A DNA stretch of 64,000 bases, from the NCBI RefSeq assembly GCF_900636965.1, contig NZ_LR134331.1, positions 806,001 to 870,000 of the forward strand. Reading direction: 5' to 3'. This stretch comes from Lacticaseibacillus rhamnosus (GTDB taxonomy: Bacteria; Bacillota; Bacilli; Lactobacillales; Lactobacillaceae). This document shows positions 12,943 through 21,720 of this stretch, in pieces. A program made the translations under genes and the position numbers. The notes under the pieces are model-generated. The model was not told the DNA's origin, ran no database searches, and saw only the letters and a program-made list of their open reading frames with translations. The first letter of the stretch is position 1. The number at the start of each line of letters is the position of its first letter.

Positions 12943-13016
12943 GGACCTTTAGCTCAGTTGGTTAGAGCAGGCGGCTCATAACCGCCCGGTCGTAGGTTCG
13001 AGCCCTACAAGGTCCA
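12943..13016 (+). tRNA. tRNA-Ile2 (CAU, expected lysidine)
   Basis: Acceptor GGACCTT/AAGGTCC, anticodon loop CTCATAA. It closely resembles the Bacillus CAU-anticodon isoleucine tRNA modified by TilS. The assignment is by resemblance; the alternative is a second tRNA-Met. Confidence 0.75.
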
Positions 13017-13064
13017 TCTTTACAGGCGGGCCACTGTTCGGTATAATCAGTTTGTTACTGTTAT

Positions 13065-13138
<74 letters not shown>

Positions 13139-13145
13139 TTAATAT

Positions 13146-13219
13146 GGTTCCATGGTCTAGTTGGTTAGGACGCCTGCCTGTCACGCAGGAGATCACGGGT
13201 TCGAGTCCCGTTGGGACCG
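13146..13219 (+). tRNA. tRNA-Asp (GUC), copy 1
   Basis: Acceptor GGTTCCA/TGGGACC, anticodon loop CTGTCAC, discriminator G. Identical to 13859-13932. Confidence 0.95.
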
Positions 13220-13224
13220 TTTGC

Positions 13225-13297
13225 GGCTCGGTAGCTCAGTCGGTAGAGCAATGCATTGAAGCTGCATGTGTCGGCAGTTCGATTCTGTCCCGCGCCA
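13225..13297 (+). tRNA. tRNA-Phe (GAA), copy 1
   Basis: Anticodon loop TTGAAGC. The acceptor GGCTCGG/CCGCGCC carries a T-C mismatch at the fourth pair, as does the second copy. The T-stem has an A-T pair (GGCAG/CTGTC) where copy 2 has G-C. Confidence 0.93.
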
Positions 13298-13316
13298 TAT
13301 TCATAATCATCCTTAT

Positions 13317-13387
13317 GCGGGTGTAGTTTAGTGGTAAAACCACAGCCTTCCAAGCTGTTGTCGCGAGTTCGATTCTCGTCACCCGCT
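13317..13387 (+). tRNA. tRNA-Gly (UCC)
   Basis: Acceptor GCGGGTG/CACCCGC, anticodon loop CTTCCAA. Confidence 0.95.
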
Positions 13388-13401
13388 GCGGTTATGATAT
13401 T

Positions 13402-13475
13402 GGGCCTATAGCTCAGTTGGTTAGAGCGCACGCTTGATAAGCGTGAGGTCGGTGGTTCAAGTCCACCTAGGCCCA
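13402..13475 (+). tRNA. tRNA-Ile (GAU)
   Basis: Acceptor GGGCCTA/TAGGCCC, anticodon GAT. It lies here rather than in the 16S-23S spacer. Confidence 0.95.
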
Positions 13476-13502
13476 TTGCACCACTTAATTTTATATACAC
13501 AT

Positions 13503-13590
13503 GGAGAAGTACTCAAGTGGCTGAAGAGGCGCCCCTGCTAAGGGTGTAGACCGGGAAACTGGTGCGAGGGTTCAAATCCCTCCTTCTCCG
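13503..13590 (+). tRNA. tRNA-Ser (GCU)
   Basis: Class II tRNA with long variable arm, acceptor GGAGAAG/CTTCTCC, anticodon GCT. Confidence 0.95.
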
Positions 13591-13594
13591 TTGT

Positions 13595-13666
13595 GGCCCG
13601 TTGGTCAAGTGGTTAAGACACCGCCCTTTCACGGCGGTAACATGGGTTCAAATCCCGTACGGGTCA
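13595..13666 (+). tRNA. tRNA-Glu (UUC)
   Basis: Acceptor GGCCCGT/ACGGGTC, anticodon TTC. Confidence 0.95.
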
Positions 13667-13675
13667 TGGTTAAAT

Positions 13676-13767
13676 GGAGAATTACCCAAGTCTGGCTGAA
13701 GGGAACGGTCTTGAAAACCGTCAGGTGGATGTCAATCCACGCGAGGGTTCGAATCCCTCATTCTCCT
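13676..13767 (+). tRNA. tRNA-Ser (UGA)
   Basis: Class II tRNA, acceptor GGAGAAT/ATTCTCC, anticodon loop CTTGAAA, long variable arm GTGGAT...ATCCAC. Confidence 0.95.
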
Positions 13768-13777
13768 TTATAATTAT

Positions 13778-13851
<74 letters not shown>

Positions 13852-13858
13852 TTAATAT

Positions 13859-13932
13859 GGTTCCATGGTCTAGTTGGTTAGGACGCCTGCCTGTCACGCA
13901 GGAGATCACGGGTTCGAGTCCCGTTGGGACCG
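13859..13932 (+). tRNA. tRNA-Asp (GUC), copy 2
   Basis: Identical to copy 1 at 13146; part of the duplicated block. Confidence 0.95.
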
Positions 13933-13977
13933 TCCCTCTCGATTTGAGAGGAACAAATTCTATAAAAAGATTCAAAT

Positions 13978-14050
13978 GGCTCGGTAGCTCAGTCGGTAGA
14001 GCAATGCATTGAAGCTGCATGTGTCGGCGGTTCGATTCCGTCCCGCGCCA
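13978..14050 (+). tRNA. tRNA-Phe (GAA), copy 2
   Basis: As copy 1 except for a G-C pair in the T-stem (GGCGG/CCGTC). It is separated from tRNA-Asp by a unique 45-base spacer. Confidence 0.93.
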
Positions 14051-14054
14051 TTAT

Positions 14055-14135
14055 GGAGGAGTAGCGAAGAGGCTAAACGCGGCGGACTGTAAATCCGCTC
14101 CTTCGGGTTCATAGGTTCGAATCCTATCTCCTCCA
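14055..14135 (+). tRNA. tRNA-Tyr (GUA)
   Basis: Acceptor GGAGGAG/CTCCTCC, anticodon GTA, class II variable arm. Confidence 0.95.
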
Positions 14136-14140
14136 TTCAT

Positions 14141-14211
14141 AGGGATATAGTTTAATGGTAGAACTACGGTCTCCAAAACCGTCAGTGTGGGTTCAACTCC
14201 TACTATCCCTG
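14141..14211 (+). tRNA. tRNA-Trp (CCA)
   Basis: Acceptor AGGGATA/TATCCCT, anticodon loop CTCCAAA. Confidence 0.95.
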
Positions 14212-14220
14212 CTTTATAAT

Positions 14221-14294
14221 GGCGGTATTGGTGAAGCGGTTAACACACCGGTTTGTGGCACCGGCATACGTGGGTTCGATCCCCACATACCGCC
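14221..14294 (+). tRNA. tRNA-His (GUG)
   Basis: An extra G-1 is encoded and pairs with C73, the tRNA-His identity element. Anticodon GTG. Confidence 0.95.
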
Positions 14295-14301
14295 CTTTTA
14301 T

Positions 14302-14373
14302 TGGGGTATAGCCAAGCGGTAAGGCAACGGACTTTGACTCCGTCATGCGCTGGTTCGAATCCAGCTACCCCAA
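14302..14373 (+). tRNA. tRNA-Gln (UUG)
   Basis: Acceptor TGGGGTA/TACCCCA, anticodon loop CTTTGAC. Confidence 0.95.
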
Positions 14374-14418
14374 TTTCTCCAACTGCCATAGGAGAAATGC
14401 ACTCAACTTGATGAATAT

Positions 14419-14489
14419 GGCGGTGTAGCCAAGCGGTAAGGCATGGGTCTGCAAAACCTTGATCGTCGGTTCGATTCCGATCACCGCCT
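14419..14489 (+). tRNA. tRNA-Cys (GCA)
   Basis: Acceptor GGCGGTG/CACCGCC, anticodon GCA. Confidence 0.95.
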
Positions 14490-14539
14490 TATCTTGCGGC
14501 TAAACCCCAGCAAGACAGAGTGTTAGCTATCATTATTAT

Positions 14540-14623
14540 GCCGGTGTGGCGGAATTGGCAGACGCGCGGGATTCAAAATCCCGTTCCAGCGATGGAGTAT
14601 CGGTTCGACCCCGATCACCGGTA
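14540..14623 (+). tRNA. tRNA-Leu (CAA)
   Basis: Class II tRNA, acceptor GCCGGTG/CACCGGT with a terminal G-U pair, anticodon loop TTCAAAA. Last gene of the array. Confidence 0.93.
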
Positions 14624-14626
14624 GCA

Positions 14627-14652
14627 CGGCCCCCTAGAGGGGCTTTTTTAGT
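14627..14652 (+). terminator. Terminator of the rrn1-tRNA transcription unit
   Basis: GGCCCCCTAGAGGGGC hairpin followed by six T, directly behind tRNA-Leu. Confidence 0.85.
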
Positions 14653-15335
14653 GCTCAGAAATGGCTTTAAATTGGGATTCTTGTTTTTTCTGGGCGCTTA
14701 AAAATCCCTGAAAAAAGATGCTTTTACCGACCACTTTTGCTTTTTGGGGGTATTTTGCTAAAAGTGGTCGGTTAGCTCGTAATTCCAAATGACGCTACTC
14801 CTCGTGTGTCAAGGTATTGAGAGCCTTTTGTTGGTCGGCAAAGTGGTCGCTGGCTATCACAAAACTTTAACGGTTTTCGCCGCTTGTCTTGGAGCCAACT
14901 TGTCTATCAGAGGTTTGTGGATTTTTAAAGTGATTTCGATGTTCTCATGTCTCGAGCGCCGAAACATGAATTAAATAGCCATACCCTTAACAGGCAAATA
15001 CTACTGCGAGTGTGGCGAAGGGTATGGAACTTAGGCCAAGCATGTCTAAACGCATACTTGCACGACGGATTTCGCAGTTACGGCATCACCGTTAACTGCT
15101 TCCTCGTATAAACAACTGGCGAGTGGCCCAAGAAAGATAGATGGGAGTCGCTTTCGCTTAATTTGTCAGACGAGATAGATTGGGAGCCTTTGTATCAAGG
15201 ACGAATCTTCCTTAATTGTATGCGGTGATACCAACAGATGGCGTTGAGAGAGAACTAAATCTGGCTTGCGTTTCCTTAGCACTCAAGTACAACAGATCGA
15301 TTGCAATGCTTACAGCGAAAATTCAAGCAAAAAAA
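14653..15335. other. Gene-free region between the tRNA array and the sigma-factor gene
   Basis: No convincing coding region. Two inverted repeats are visible: ACCGACCACTTTT/AAAAGTGGTCGGT (about 14727-14774, 13 bp) and CCATACCCTT/AAGGGTATGG (about 14980-15028). Neither is followed by a T-run. A 65-codon ORF at 15216 lacks a ribosome site and runs through the terminator, so I do not accept it. Confidence 0.5.
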
Positions 15336-15377
15336 TTGTCCCATGATTGCCGTGTCCAAGGCAATCATGGGACAATC
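15336..15377 (-). terminator. Terminator of the sigma-factor gene (minus strand)
   Basis: A perfect 16-bp inverted repeat (TTGTCCCATGATTGCC and its complement) around an 8-base loop. Read on the minus strand it is followed by a run of seven T. Confidence 0.8.
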
Positions 15378-15409
15378 TTGAACTGGCCTAAGAAGCTCAC
15401 AGCTTGGGA

Positions 15410-15949
15410 TTAATCTTCCCGTGTAAACTTAATAATCTTTGCTCGTGAGCGTTCTAAAGCACGACGGAAACGATTGCTTGTGGGCGTATCAAACGGATGC
15501 AAGACTGCCGTCTCAAACGCCTAATATTCCAGGGGTGACAGGTTTTCTAGAAGCTGAAAAAATTCAACACGCATGAGCAATCCGTCTTCGACTGAACGTA
15601 TTGCTAGCCGTTCCTGCAAAGATTCGAGCGCACTCGCTTTGAATGGAATAGCGGTAGCATCAATCCGACGCTTATGGGCAAAGTGTCTGCGCAAGATTGA
15701 ACGTAAGTGGGACTGTAACACCATTCGATAATACGGCCCAAATTGCGAGCCACTGCTGCCGTCATAACGCGCAACAGCTTTTATCATGGCAATTCTGGCC
15801 TCTTGCAACCAATCCTCATAGGAAAATTCTCTGAGGTTGTAGGGTTTTAAAACCTTTAAAACCAGAGGGCGGTATTGTTCGAATAGTTTACGGAAAGCTT
15901 CTGAATCGTTCACAGCTTCTCTTATCAAGCTCAGTTCTTCTTTTTTCAT
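15410..15949 (-). pseudogene. ComX/SigH-like competence sigma factor interrupted by an in-frame TAG
   Basis: From ATG 15949 (ribosome site AGGAGGA upstream) 142 residues run to a TAG at 15521-15523. The same frame continues for 36 further codons to a TAA at 15410. The first part holds sigma region 2 (YEDWLQEARIAMIKAVARYD, then QSHLRSILRRHFAHKRR). The part after TAG contains TSNRFRRALERSRAK, which looks like the end of region 4. The full 179-codon span is the usual size for ComX-type factors, so a nonsense mutation removing region 4 (-35 recognition) is the simplest reading. If no suppression occurs, natural competence gene expression should be impaired. A sequencing error is possible. Confidence 0.7.
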
Positions 15950-16400
15950 ATATCCTCCTCCCCTGATCTACTAGCAAGATCATTCTACAATAAAACGTTT
16001 ACAATTGAATAGGGAACAATTGTTCAGGTATAACTTTTTATACCAGGGCATGTATAAGAAATCGCAAAGAATCAGCTTTTCTGGGGCACAAAATTATTAA
16101 CATTATTTTCTTATTTTTTCAATTAGAATCAAAGAATGCGTCCTGATCAAGTTGAATGACTGATTAGCGCGTGGACATCGTGATCCGGTTTAATTGGCAC
16201 GTTTGGCTAAAATTGGTATGGTAAATAGCCTTTATATGATGCGACTGTCTGTACTTTAATATTGGGCTGAATGGTACCTGTGGAAATAAAGTTTAAAAAG
16301 CTGCCCGATGCGTAAGGAAGAGCTTTTGCGCTTGATTTAACGAGGTGAGTTATTTTACATACTCCGTAATCTGCGGTAACCTAATTAGGTCATTTTATAA
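15950..16400. other. Intergenic region between sigma gene and permease (divergent)
   Basis: About 450 bases with no credible ORF. A perfect 12-bp palindrome GAACAATTGTTC at 16014-16025, close to ACAATTG half-sites, lies about 65 bases upstream of the sigma gene start and could be an operator. No T-box or known riboswitch pattern is evident. Confidence 0.45.
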
Positions 16401-16414
16401 GGAGGTTTCCAACT

Positions 16415-18046
16415 ATTTCTTCAAAAACAAAAGACAACAAAATTGGTCTATTTCAGCTAGTCATGTTGGCACTTGGTTCGTTAATTGGATCGGGCTGGTT
16501 GTTTGGATCGTGGGAAGCGGCAGAAGTCGCCGGACCAGCGGCAATTTTTTCTTGGGTCATTGGCGGCGTCATTATCGGTGTCATTGCCTATAATTACGTG
16601 GAGTTAGGTACGATGTTTCCGGAATCAGGCGGAATGAGTAAATTTGCGCAGTATTCGCATGGCTCATTGGTTGGCTTTATAGCATCATGGGCTAACTGGA
16701 TTTCTTTGGTGACATTATTGCCAATTGAAGCAGTTGCCGCAGTTCAGTATATGGCATCGTGGCCATGGAAGTGGGCTGGTTTTACCCACGGCTTTTTACA
16801 TGCAGGGAGGATTACCCCACAAGGACTGTTAGTGGTCTTTGCGTTTATCATCATTTTTACGTTGCTTAATTACTGGTCAGTGACGTTGCTGACGCGCTTT
16901 ACCAGTTTTATTTCCATTTTTAAAATTGGGGTACCGTTGTTGACGATCGTTTTGCTGGCCTTGTCGAGTTTTCACCCCGAAAATTATGGGCATTCGTTGG
17001 CAACCTTGATGCCTTATGGTAGTGCACCGATTTTTGCGGCGACTTCGGTTTCAGGGATTATCTTTTCTTTTAACGCTTTCCAGACTGTTATTAACATGGG
17101 AAGCGATGTGAAACGCCCGCAAAAGAATATTGGTCGCGGCATCGGGATTTCTTTGCTTATTAGCGGAATTATTTATATTCTGTTGCAAAGTGTCTTTATC
17201 ACGACCATTTCTCCTGATATGCTTGCTGCCCATGGATGGAAAGGCCTGAACCTCAACTCGCCGTTTGCGGATTTGGCAATTTTGCTTGGTATTCACTGGC
17301 TGTCGGTTTTGCTGTATATGGATGCGTTTGTTTCGCCATTTGGGACTGGCGTTTCGTTTGTCGCTTCGTCCGGTCGTGCGCTTCAGGCGATGGTGGGCAA
17401 CAATCACATTCCTAAGTTTATCGGTAAAATTGACGAAAAGTACGGAACTCCGCGTGTCGCGATGGTGGTCAATGCTGTCTTAAGTATGATTATGGTCTCT
17501 ATTTTTCCATCGTGGGGGACGCTTGCCAGTGTTATTTCAACGGCTACGTTAATTGCTTATCTGACAGGACCGGTCACGGTGATCTCTTTGCGTGAAATGG
17601 CGCCTAATTTCAAGCGTCCGGTCAAATCAGCGATGTTGCGAGTAATGGCACCGTTGGCATTTGTGTTGACATCATTAGCGGCTTACTGGGCAAAATGGCC
17701 AACCACCGTTGAAGTCATTGGGGTTATCTTTTTAGGGATTCCGTTGTATCTGTTTTATGAATGGCGATCAGGTTGGCGCAGTACGTGGCAGCAGTTAAAA
17801 GCCTCGGCGTGGATGCTTGGTTACCTGGTCTTTCTCTCGGTAATTTCGCTGATTGGCAGTGCTGAGTTTAATGGGTTGAACTGGATCCATTATCCAATGG
17901 ACTTTGTCGTCATTATACTTGGCGCGGTGGTCTTCTATTTTTGGGGGATCAACAGTCATATCATATCGAAGTACTTCCGTAAGGCCGCGCGTGTTAACGA
18001 TAAAGTTAAAATGCCTGCAGCGGAAGACATCGAGCGTGACAAGTAA
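16415..18046 (+). CDS. APC-superfamily amino acid permease, apparent ATT start
   Basis: 543 codons if started at ATT 16415, which lies 9 bases after an excellent AAGGAGG site. The frame contains no ATG/GTG/TTG before ATG 16463, which has no ribosome site and would cut into the first membrane helix (LALGSLIGSGWLFG, the conserved APC GSGIF-type motif). About 12 hydrophobic segments follow, with the family's GVIAYNYVELGTMFPESGG consensus at the TM2-TM3 region. It probably imports an amino acid or polyamine by proton or substrate exchange; the substrate is unknown. Its neighbours give no pathway hint. Confidence 0.8.
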   Translation: MSSKTKDNKIGLFQLVMLALGSLIGSGWLFGSWEAAEVAGPAAIFSWVIGGVIIGVIAYNYVELGTMFPESGGMSKFAQYSHGSLVGFIASWANWISLVTLLPIEAVAAVQYMASWPWKWAGFTHGFLHAGRITPQGLLVVFAFIIIFTLLNYWSVTLLTRFTSFISIFKIGVPLLTIVLLALSSFHPENYGHSLATLMPYGSAPIFAATSVSGIIFSFNAFQTVINMGSDVKRPQKNIGRGIGISLLISGIIYILLQSVFITTISPDMLAAHGWKGLNLNSPFADLAILLGIHWLSVLLYMDAFVSPFGTGVSFVASSGRALQAMVGNNHIPKFIGKIDEKYGTPRVAMVVNAVLSMIMVSIFPSWGTLASVISTATLIAYLTGPVTVISLREMAPNFKRPVKSAMLRVMAPLAFVLTSLAAYWAKWPTTVEVIGVIFLGIPLYLFYEWRSGWRSTWQQLKASAWMLGYLVFLSVISLIGSAEFNGLNWIHYPMDFVVIILGAVVFYFWGINSHIISKYFRKAARVNDKVKMPAAEDIERDK

Positions 18047-18231
18047 CCCCAAAAGTGAAGATGTTAATATGTATTCATAAATGAATTAATAGATATTTCT
18101 TCAAAAAAGATAGGTTGTAAATGACTGATTGTCGGGATGTTTCGCAAGCGGCTGCTTAAAAATTTACGACTTTTGCCGGATGATGTTCATCTGATGGCAA
18201 GGTAAGATATTTTTAAAGGTTTGTGAGAAAA

Positions 18232-18260
18232 TTGCATTTAGTCATGCCTATCTTTATACT
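18232..18260 (+). promoter_or_regulatory. Probable promoter of the glycolipid glycosyltransferase operon
   Basis: TTGCAT, 17-base spacer, TATACT, 34 bases before the first start codon. Confidence 0.55.
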
Positions 18261-18293
18261 TATACTAAACAAATGACGTCTGGAGGGGATCAG

Positions 18294-19502
18294 GTGAATA
18301 TCGGGATTTTTACAGACAGCTATTTTCCGCAAGTCAGTGGTGTCGCGACGTCCATCAAGACCTTGAAGGACGATCTAGAACGTAAGGGTCATCAGGTTTA
18401 TATTTTCACGACAACCGACCCACATGTGCCAGATGATGCGGTCGAACCGAACTTGTTCCGATTTACAAGTGTGCCGTTTGTTTCTTTTACTGATCGGCGC
18501 ATTGCGGTTCGGGGGCTGTTTCACGCTTATGCAGTGGCTAAGGAATTAAATCTGGATATTGTGCATACACAAACTGAGTTCTCAATGGGTTACATTGGTA
18601 AGTTTGTGGCCAAACAACTGAAAATTCCAACGATCCATACTTATCACACTATGTATGAGGATTATCTGCATTATGTCTTAAACGGTCATCTGCTAAAGCC
18701 GTACCATGTCAAGCAATTTACCCGCGCTTTTCTGTATCACGTAAGCGGTGTGATTGCGCCGTCTGAGCGGGTGTATGATACGTTGCGGCGTTATGGCGTT
18801 AAGACCGACATTAAGATTATTCCAACCGGAGTCGATTTAACGCAATTCGCAGAGCAAAAGGACCCGCACTTACGGGAAAAGCTGGGACTGGCAGATGTGC
18901 CGGTATTGGTTTCGCTTAGTCGCGTTGCTTATGAAAAGCGAATTGATAAATTAATCAGCGCCATGCCCGCAATTTTGGCGCAAATTCCTAAAGCAGTTCT
19001 CCTAATTGTCGGTGATGGCCCTGCACGTGAAGATCTAGAGGCACAGGCTGCTGAATTAGGGATTGCCGATCATGTCCGGTTTACCGGTGAAATTGACCAT
19101 GATGATGTAGGCGACTATTATCGTGTCGGCGATGTTTTTGTGTCGGCTAGTGATTCAGAGTCACAGGGACTGACTTATATTGAGGCAATGGCCGCTGATC
19201 GGAAAGTTGTTGCCCTTGCTGGTGATTATACTGATCAACTGTTGGATGATCCGGCGTTGGGAACAACTTTTACGACTGAAGCAGAAATGGTTCATCAAGT
19301 TGTGAATTATCTGAAGCATCCTAATGCCTATGATGATCCCAAACCGCGAACTGAAAAGCTGGTGGCAATTTCTGCTGATCGGTTTGGCGATCGGGTACTT
19401 GATTTCTATCGCGATGTTATCAGTCACTATTCCCCGAATGAAGCTGATGAAACTGTGCCATGGACCGATGAAAGTAGTAGCAAACGGACCATGAAAGGTT
19501 AA
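18294..19502 (+). CDS. GT4 glycosyltransferase, probable diacylglycerol glucosyltransferase (LafA/BgsB type)
   Basis: 402 residues started at GTG 18294, which has TGGAGGGG 5 bases upstream; ATG 18273 lies before that site. GT-B fold of family GT4: N-terminal acceptor domain IGIFTDSYFPQVSGVATSI and HTYHTMYEDY, C-terminal donor domain with IPTGVDLTQF, SRVAYEKRIDKLI, VGDGPAREDLE and the ASDSESQGLTYIEAMA E-x7-E motif. These match enzymes that put glucose on diacylglycerol at the inner membrane leaflet to make the lipoteichoic acid glycolipid anchor. The next two genes (second GT4, flippase-like protein) support this. Confidence 0.8.
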   Translation: MNIGIFTDSYFPQVSGVATSIKTLKDDLERKGHQVYIFTTTDPHVPDDAVEPNLFRFTSVPFVSFTDRRIAVRGLFHAYAVAKELNLDIVHTQTEFSMGYIGKFVAKQLKIPTIHTYHTMYEDYLHYVLNGHLLKPYHVKQFTRAFLYHVSGVIAPSERVYDTLRRYGVKTDIKIIPTGVDLTQFAEQKDPHLREKLGLADVPVLVSLSRVAYEKRIDKLISAMPAILAQIPKAVLLIVGDGPAREDLEAQAAELGIADHVRFTGEIDHDDVGDYYRVGDVFVSASDSESQGLTYIEAMAADRKVVALAGDYTDQLLDDPALGTTFTTEAEMVHQVVNYLKHPNAYDDPKPRTEKLVAISADRFGDRVLDFYRDVISHYSPNEADETVPWTDESSSKRTMKG

Positions 19503-19504
19503 CT

Positions 19505-20533
19505 ATGATCGTTATTAACATGTTTTCTTCAGCCAATAAGGTTGCTGGGCAAGGCGTGGGTGCAGTTTACACAGAACTGATGGGACTGTTGAAACACGAT
19601 TTTGCCAATGAATTTCAAATTAATGTCAATCGTTATACGCGCAGTGATATTAGTCATTATCATACAATCGATCCTAAGTTTTATTTATCGACGTTCTCCA
19701 AAAAAAGAGGCCGCAAAATCGGCTTCGTTCATTTTGTGCCTAGTACTTTAGATGCGAGTTTAAAGTTGCCGCGAGTGGCGCGGTGGACACTAGACCGCTA
19801 TACGTTAGCTTTTTACAAACGTATGGATGAACTTGTTGTCGTGAATCCAAACTTCATTCCTAAGCTTGAGGCCTATGGGATTAATCCGGACAAGGTAACG
19901 TACATTCCAAATTTCGTTTCTCAACGTACGTTTCATCCGGTTTCCCGGGAAAAAAGGCAGGCGTTACGACATGCGAATGGTTTTAAGCCGGATGATTTTG
20001 TCGTTTTTGGCGCCGGGCAAGTGCAAGATCGCAAAGGCGTCGGTGATTTCATCAAACTCGCGCAACAAAACCCTGACTACCGCTTTGTCTGGGCGGGCGG
20101 CTTTTCTTTTGGCCGCATTACAGAAGGTTATGAGCGGCTCAAAAAGGCAGTTGCAAATGCGCCTGCCAACCTGAACTTTACCGGTATTATGCCGCGAGAA
20201 ACGATGATCGACTACTATAACATGGCAGACTTGTTCCTTCTGCCATCTTTTGAAGAGTTGTTTCCAATGTCGGTTTTAGAAGCATTTGCAACGGATACGC
20301 CGGTAATGGTGCGTGATCTTGAATTGTATCAGCAAATCATCACGCCTTATGCAATTACGGCGGCGGATGTGGCAGACATGCAGGCACGAATTCGAGCATT
20401 AGCCGATGATCGCGAGCTTTTGGCAACATATGCGGCCAAGAGCCGTGAAGCGGCGCAGGTGTACGATGAAGCTCGGCTTGAAAAAGTCTGGCATGATTTT
20501 TACGTGCAACAAGCAGCGTTGGGTAAACACTAG
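19505..20533 (+). CDS. GT4 glycosyltransferase, second enzyme of glycolipid anchor synthesis (LafB/BgsA/CpoA type)
   Basis: 342 residues, start 3 bases after the previous stop. N-terminus INMFSSANKVAGQGVGAVYTEL resembles CpoA/LafB enzymes that add the second sugar to monoglucosyl-diacylglycerol. The donor-site motif FEELFPMSVLEAFATDTP (E-x7-E) is near residue 250. The tight coupling to the first glycosyltransferase suggests sequential action in the same membrane pathway feeding lipoteichoic acid. The sugar transferred (galactose or glucose) cannot be read from sequence. Confidence 0.75.
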   Translation: MIVINMFSSANKVAGQGVGAVYTELMGLLKHDFANEFQINVNRYTRSDISHYHTIDPKFYLSTFSKKRGRKIGFVHFVPSTLDASLKLPRVARWTLDRYTLAFYKRMDELVVVNPNFIPKLEAYGINPDKVTYIPNFVSQRTFHPVSREKRQALRHANGFKPDDFVVFGAGQVQDRKGVGDFIKLAQQNPDYRFVWAGGFSFGRITEGYERLKKAVANAPANLNFTGIMPRETMIDYYNMADLFLLPSFEELFPMSVLEAFATDTPVMVRDLELYQQIITPYAITAADVADMQARIRALADDRELLATYAAKSREAAQVYDEARLEKVWHDFYVQQAALGKH

Positions 20534-20545
20534 CCGAGGAGTTAT

Positions 20546-21556
20546 ATGACACGGAAGAACAAACTGGCCGTCTTCATCATGGTTCTGATTGGCGCCGGCA
20601 TTTTTATTTATGAAGCACGTGATCTTAATGGCGCAAAACTGATCCATGAACTTTTATCGCTTGATCTTAAGTGGCTGTTAGTGGCTTTTTTACTGATGTT
20701 TGGTTCATGGATCGTTGAAACCTTCGTTGTGCAGATTTTTATTAAAAACGGATCGGACGAATTAGACTTTAAGACAGCGTTGCGGGTTCCGCTTGTCGAG
20801 CAACTATTCAACGCAATTACGCCCATGGCATCTGGCGGTCAACCGGCTCAGCTGTTTGCGCTCATGCAAAGTGGGGTGGAGGCTGGTCGCGCGAGTTCGG
20901 TACTGTTGATGAAGTTTGTTGTGTATCAGTTTATGGTGCTGATTAACTTTGTACTCACTTTACTTATCGGCTTTGATCAAGTGTCTCGGCATTTTGGGGC
21001 CCTTGTGATTTTCATCATCTTTGGCTTTGTTATCCACGTGATTGTGATTGTCGGCTTGCTCATGGTGATGTACTACTACAAATTCACCAAGAAGCTCGTC
21101 AGAATCATCATGATACCAGTCGGCTGGTTCGTGAAGCCGGAAAAGAAGATGGCGATGCAGCTTGATCTGGATCACAAAATCGATACTTTTTACGCCGAAA
21201 GCCTGCACTTGAAGCGCGAAAAAGTTCGTGTGATTAAGGCGTGCTTTTTGACGTTAATTCAGTTGCTGCTTTACTATGCGGTTCCGTATTTTGTGCTATT
21301 GGCACTGGGTGTGAATCACGTTAGCATTGTTGAAGTGATTGTGTTACACGTGATGATTGTGATGATTGTCAGTCTGTTTCCAATTCCGGGTGGAGCTGGC
21401 GGTGCAGAGTATAGTTTTAAAACCCTGTTTGCGACGTATGTGGCCTCACCATCTAAGTTAGTGCTTGGCATGTTGTTATGGCGCTTTTTAACTTATTATC
21501 TAGGAATGATCTGCGGCATTGTTGCAATGGCATTACCTCCAAAAAAAGACGCGTAA
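20546..21556 (+). CDS. UPF0104/LPG-synthase-TM family membrane protein (flippase-like)
   Basis: 336 residues, AGGAG site 6 bases upstream. Multiple hydrophobic segments (about 8), with the family features ITPMASGGQPAQLFAL in the first third and LFPIPGGAGGAEYSF in the last third, typical of the MprF-N/YbhN flippase-like domain. It lacks the soluble synthetase domain of MprF. Third gene of the glycolipid operon, so an attractive inference is translocation or handling of the glycolipid made by the two upstream enzymes; this is inferred from context only. Confidence 0.75.
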   Translation: MTRKNKLAVFIMVLIGAGIFIYEARDLNGAKLIHELLSLDLKWLLVAFLLMFGSWIVETFVVQIFIKNGSDELDFKTALRVPLVEQLFNAITPMASGGQPAQLFALMQSGVEAGRASSVLLMKFVVYQFMVLINFVLTLLIGFDQVSRHFGALVIFIIFGFVIHVIVIVGLLMVMYYYKFTKKLVRIIMIPVGWFVKPEKKMAMQLDLDHKIDTFYAESLHLKREKVRVIKACFLTLIQLLLYYAVPYFVLLALGVNHVSIVEVIVLHVMIVMIVSLFPIPGGAGGAEYSFKTLFATYVASPSKLVLGMLLWRFLTYYLGMICGIVAMALPPKKDA

Positions 21557-21623
21557 ACGCCCTTCAGCCAGTCAGCTTGGTTCAAGGTTTTCTGGCGGAT
21601 GGATGGCAAGCTGAAATTAAATT

Positions 21624-21674
21624 AAATGGGATTCCGGAGACAGTTACTTATGTCTTCAGGATCCCATTTTTAAT
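21624..21674 (+). terminator. Terminator of the glycolipid operon
   Basis: AAATGGGATTCC...GGATCCCATTTTT imperfect stem with GAC/GTC extension and a T-run. Confidence 0.7.
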
Positions 21675-21720
21675 TGATGATGATTCAAAACGCGTGCGGA
21701 TTCTTTCCGTTTACGCTTGA

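Noticed and set aside
14727-14774. ACCGACCACTTTT inverted repeat considered as a second terminator of the tRNA array
   Set aside because: No T-run follows and a complete terminator already lies directly behind tRNA-Leu.
15216-15413. 65-codon + strand ORF before the sigma gene
   Set aside because: No ribosome site and it runs through the perfect inverted repeat that serves as the minus-strand terminator.
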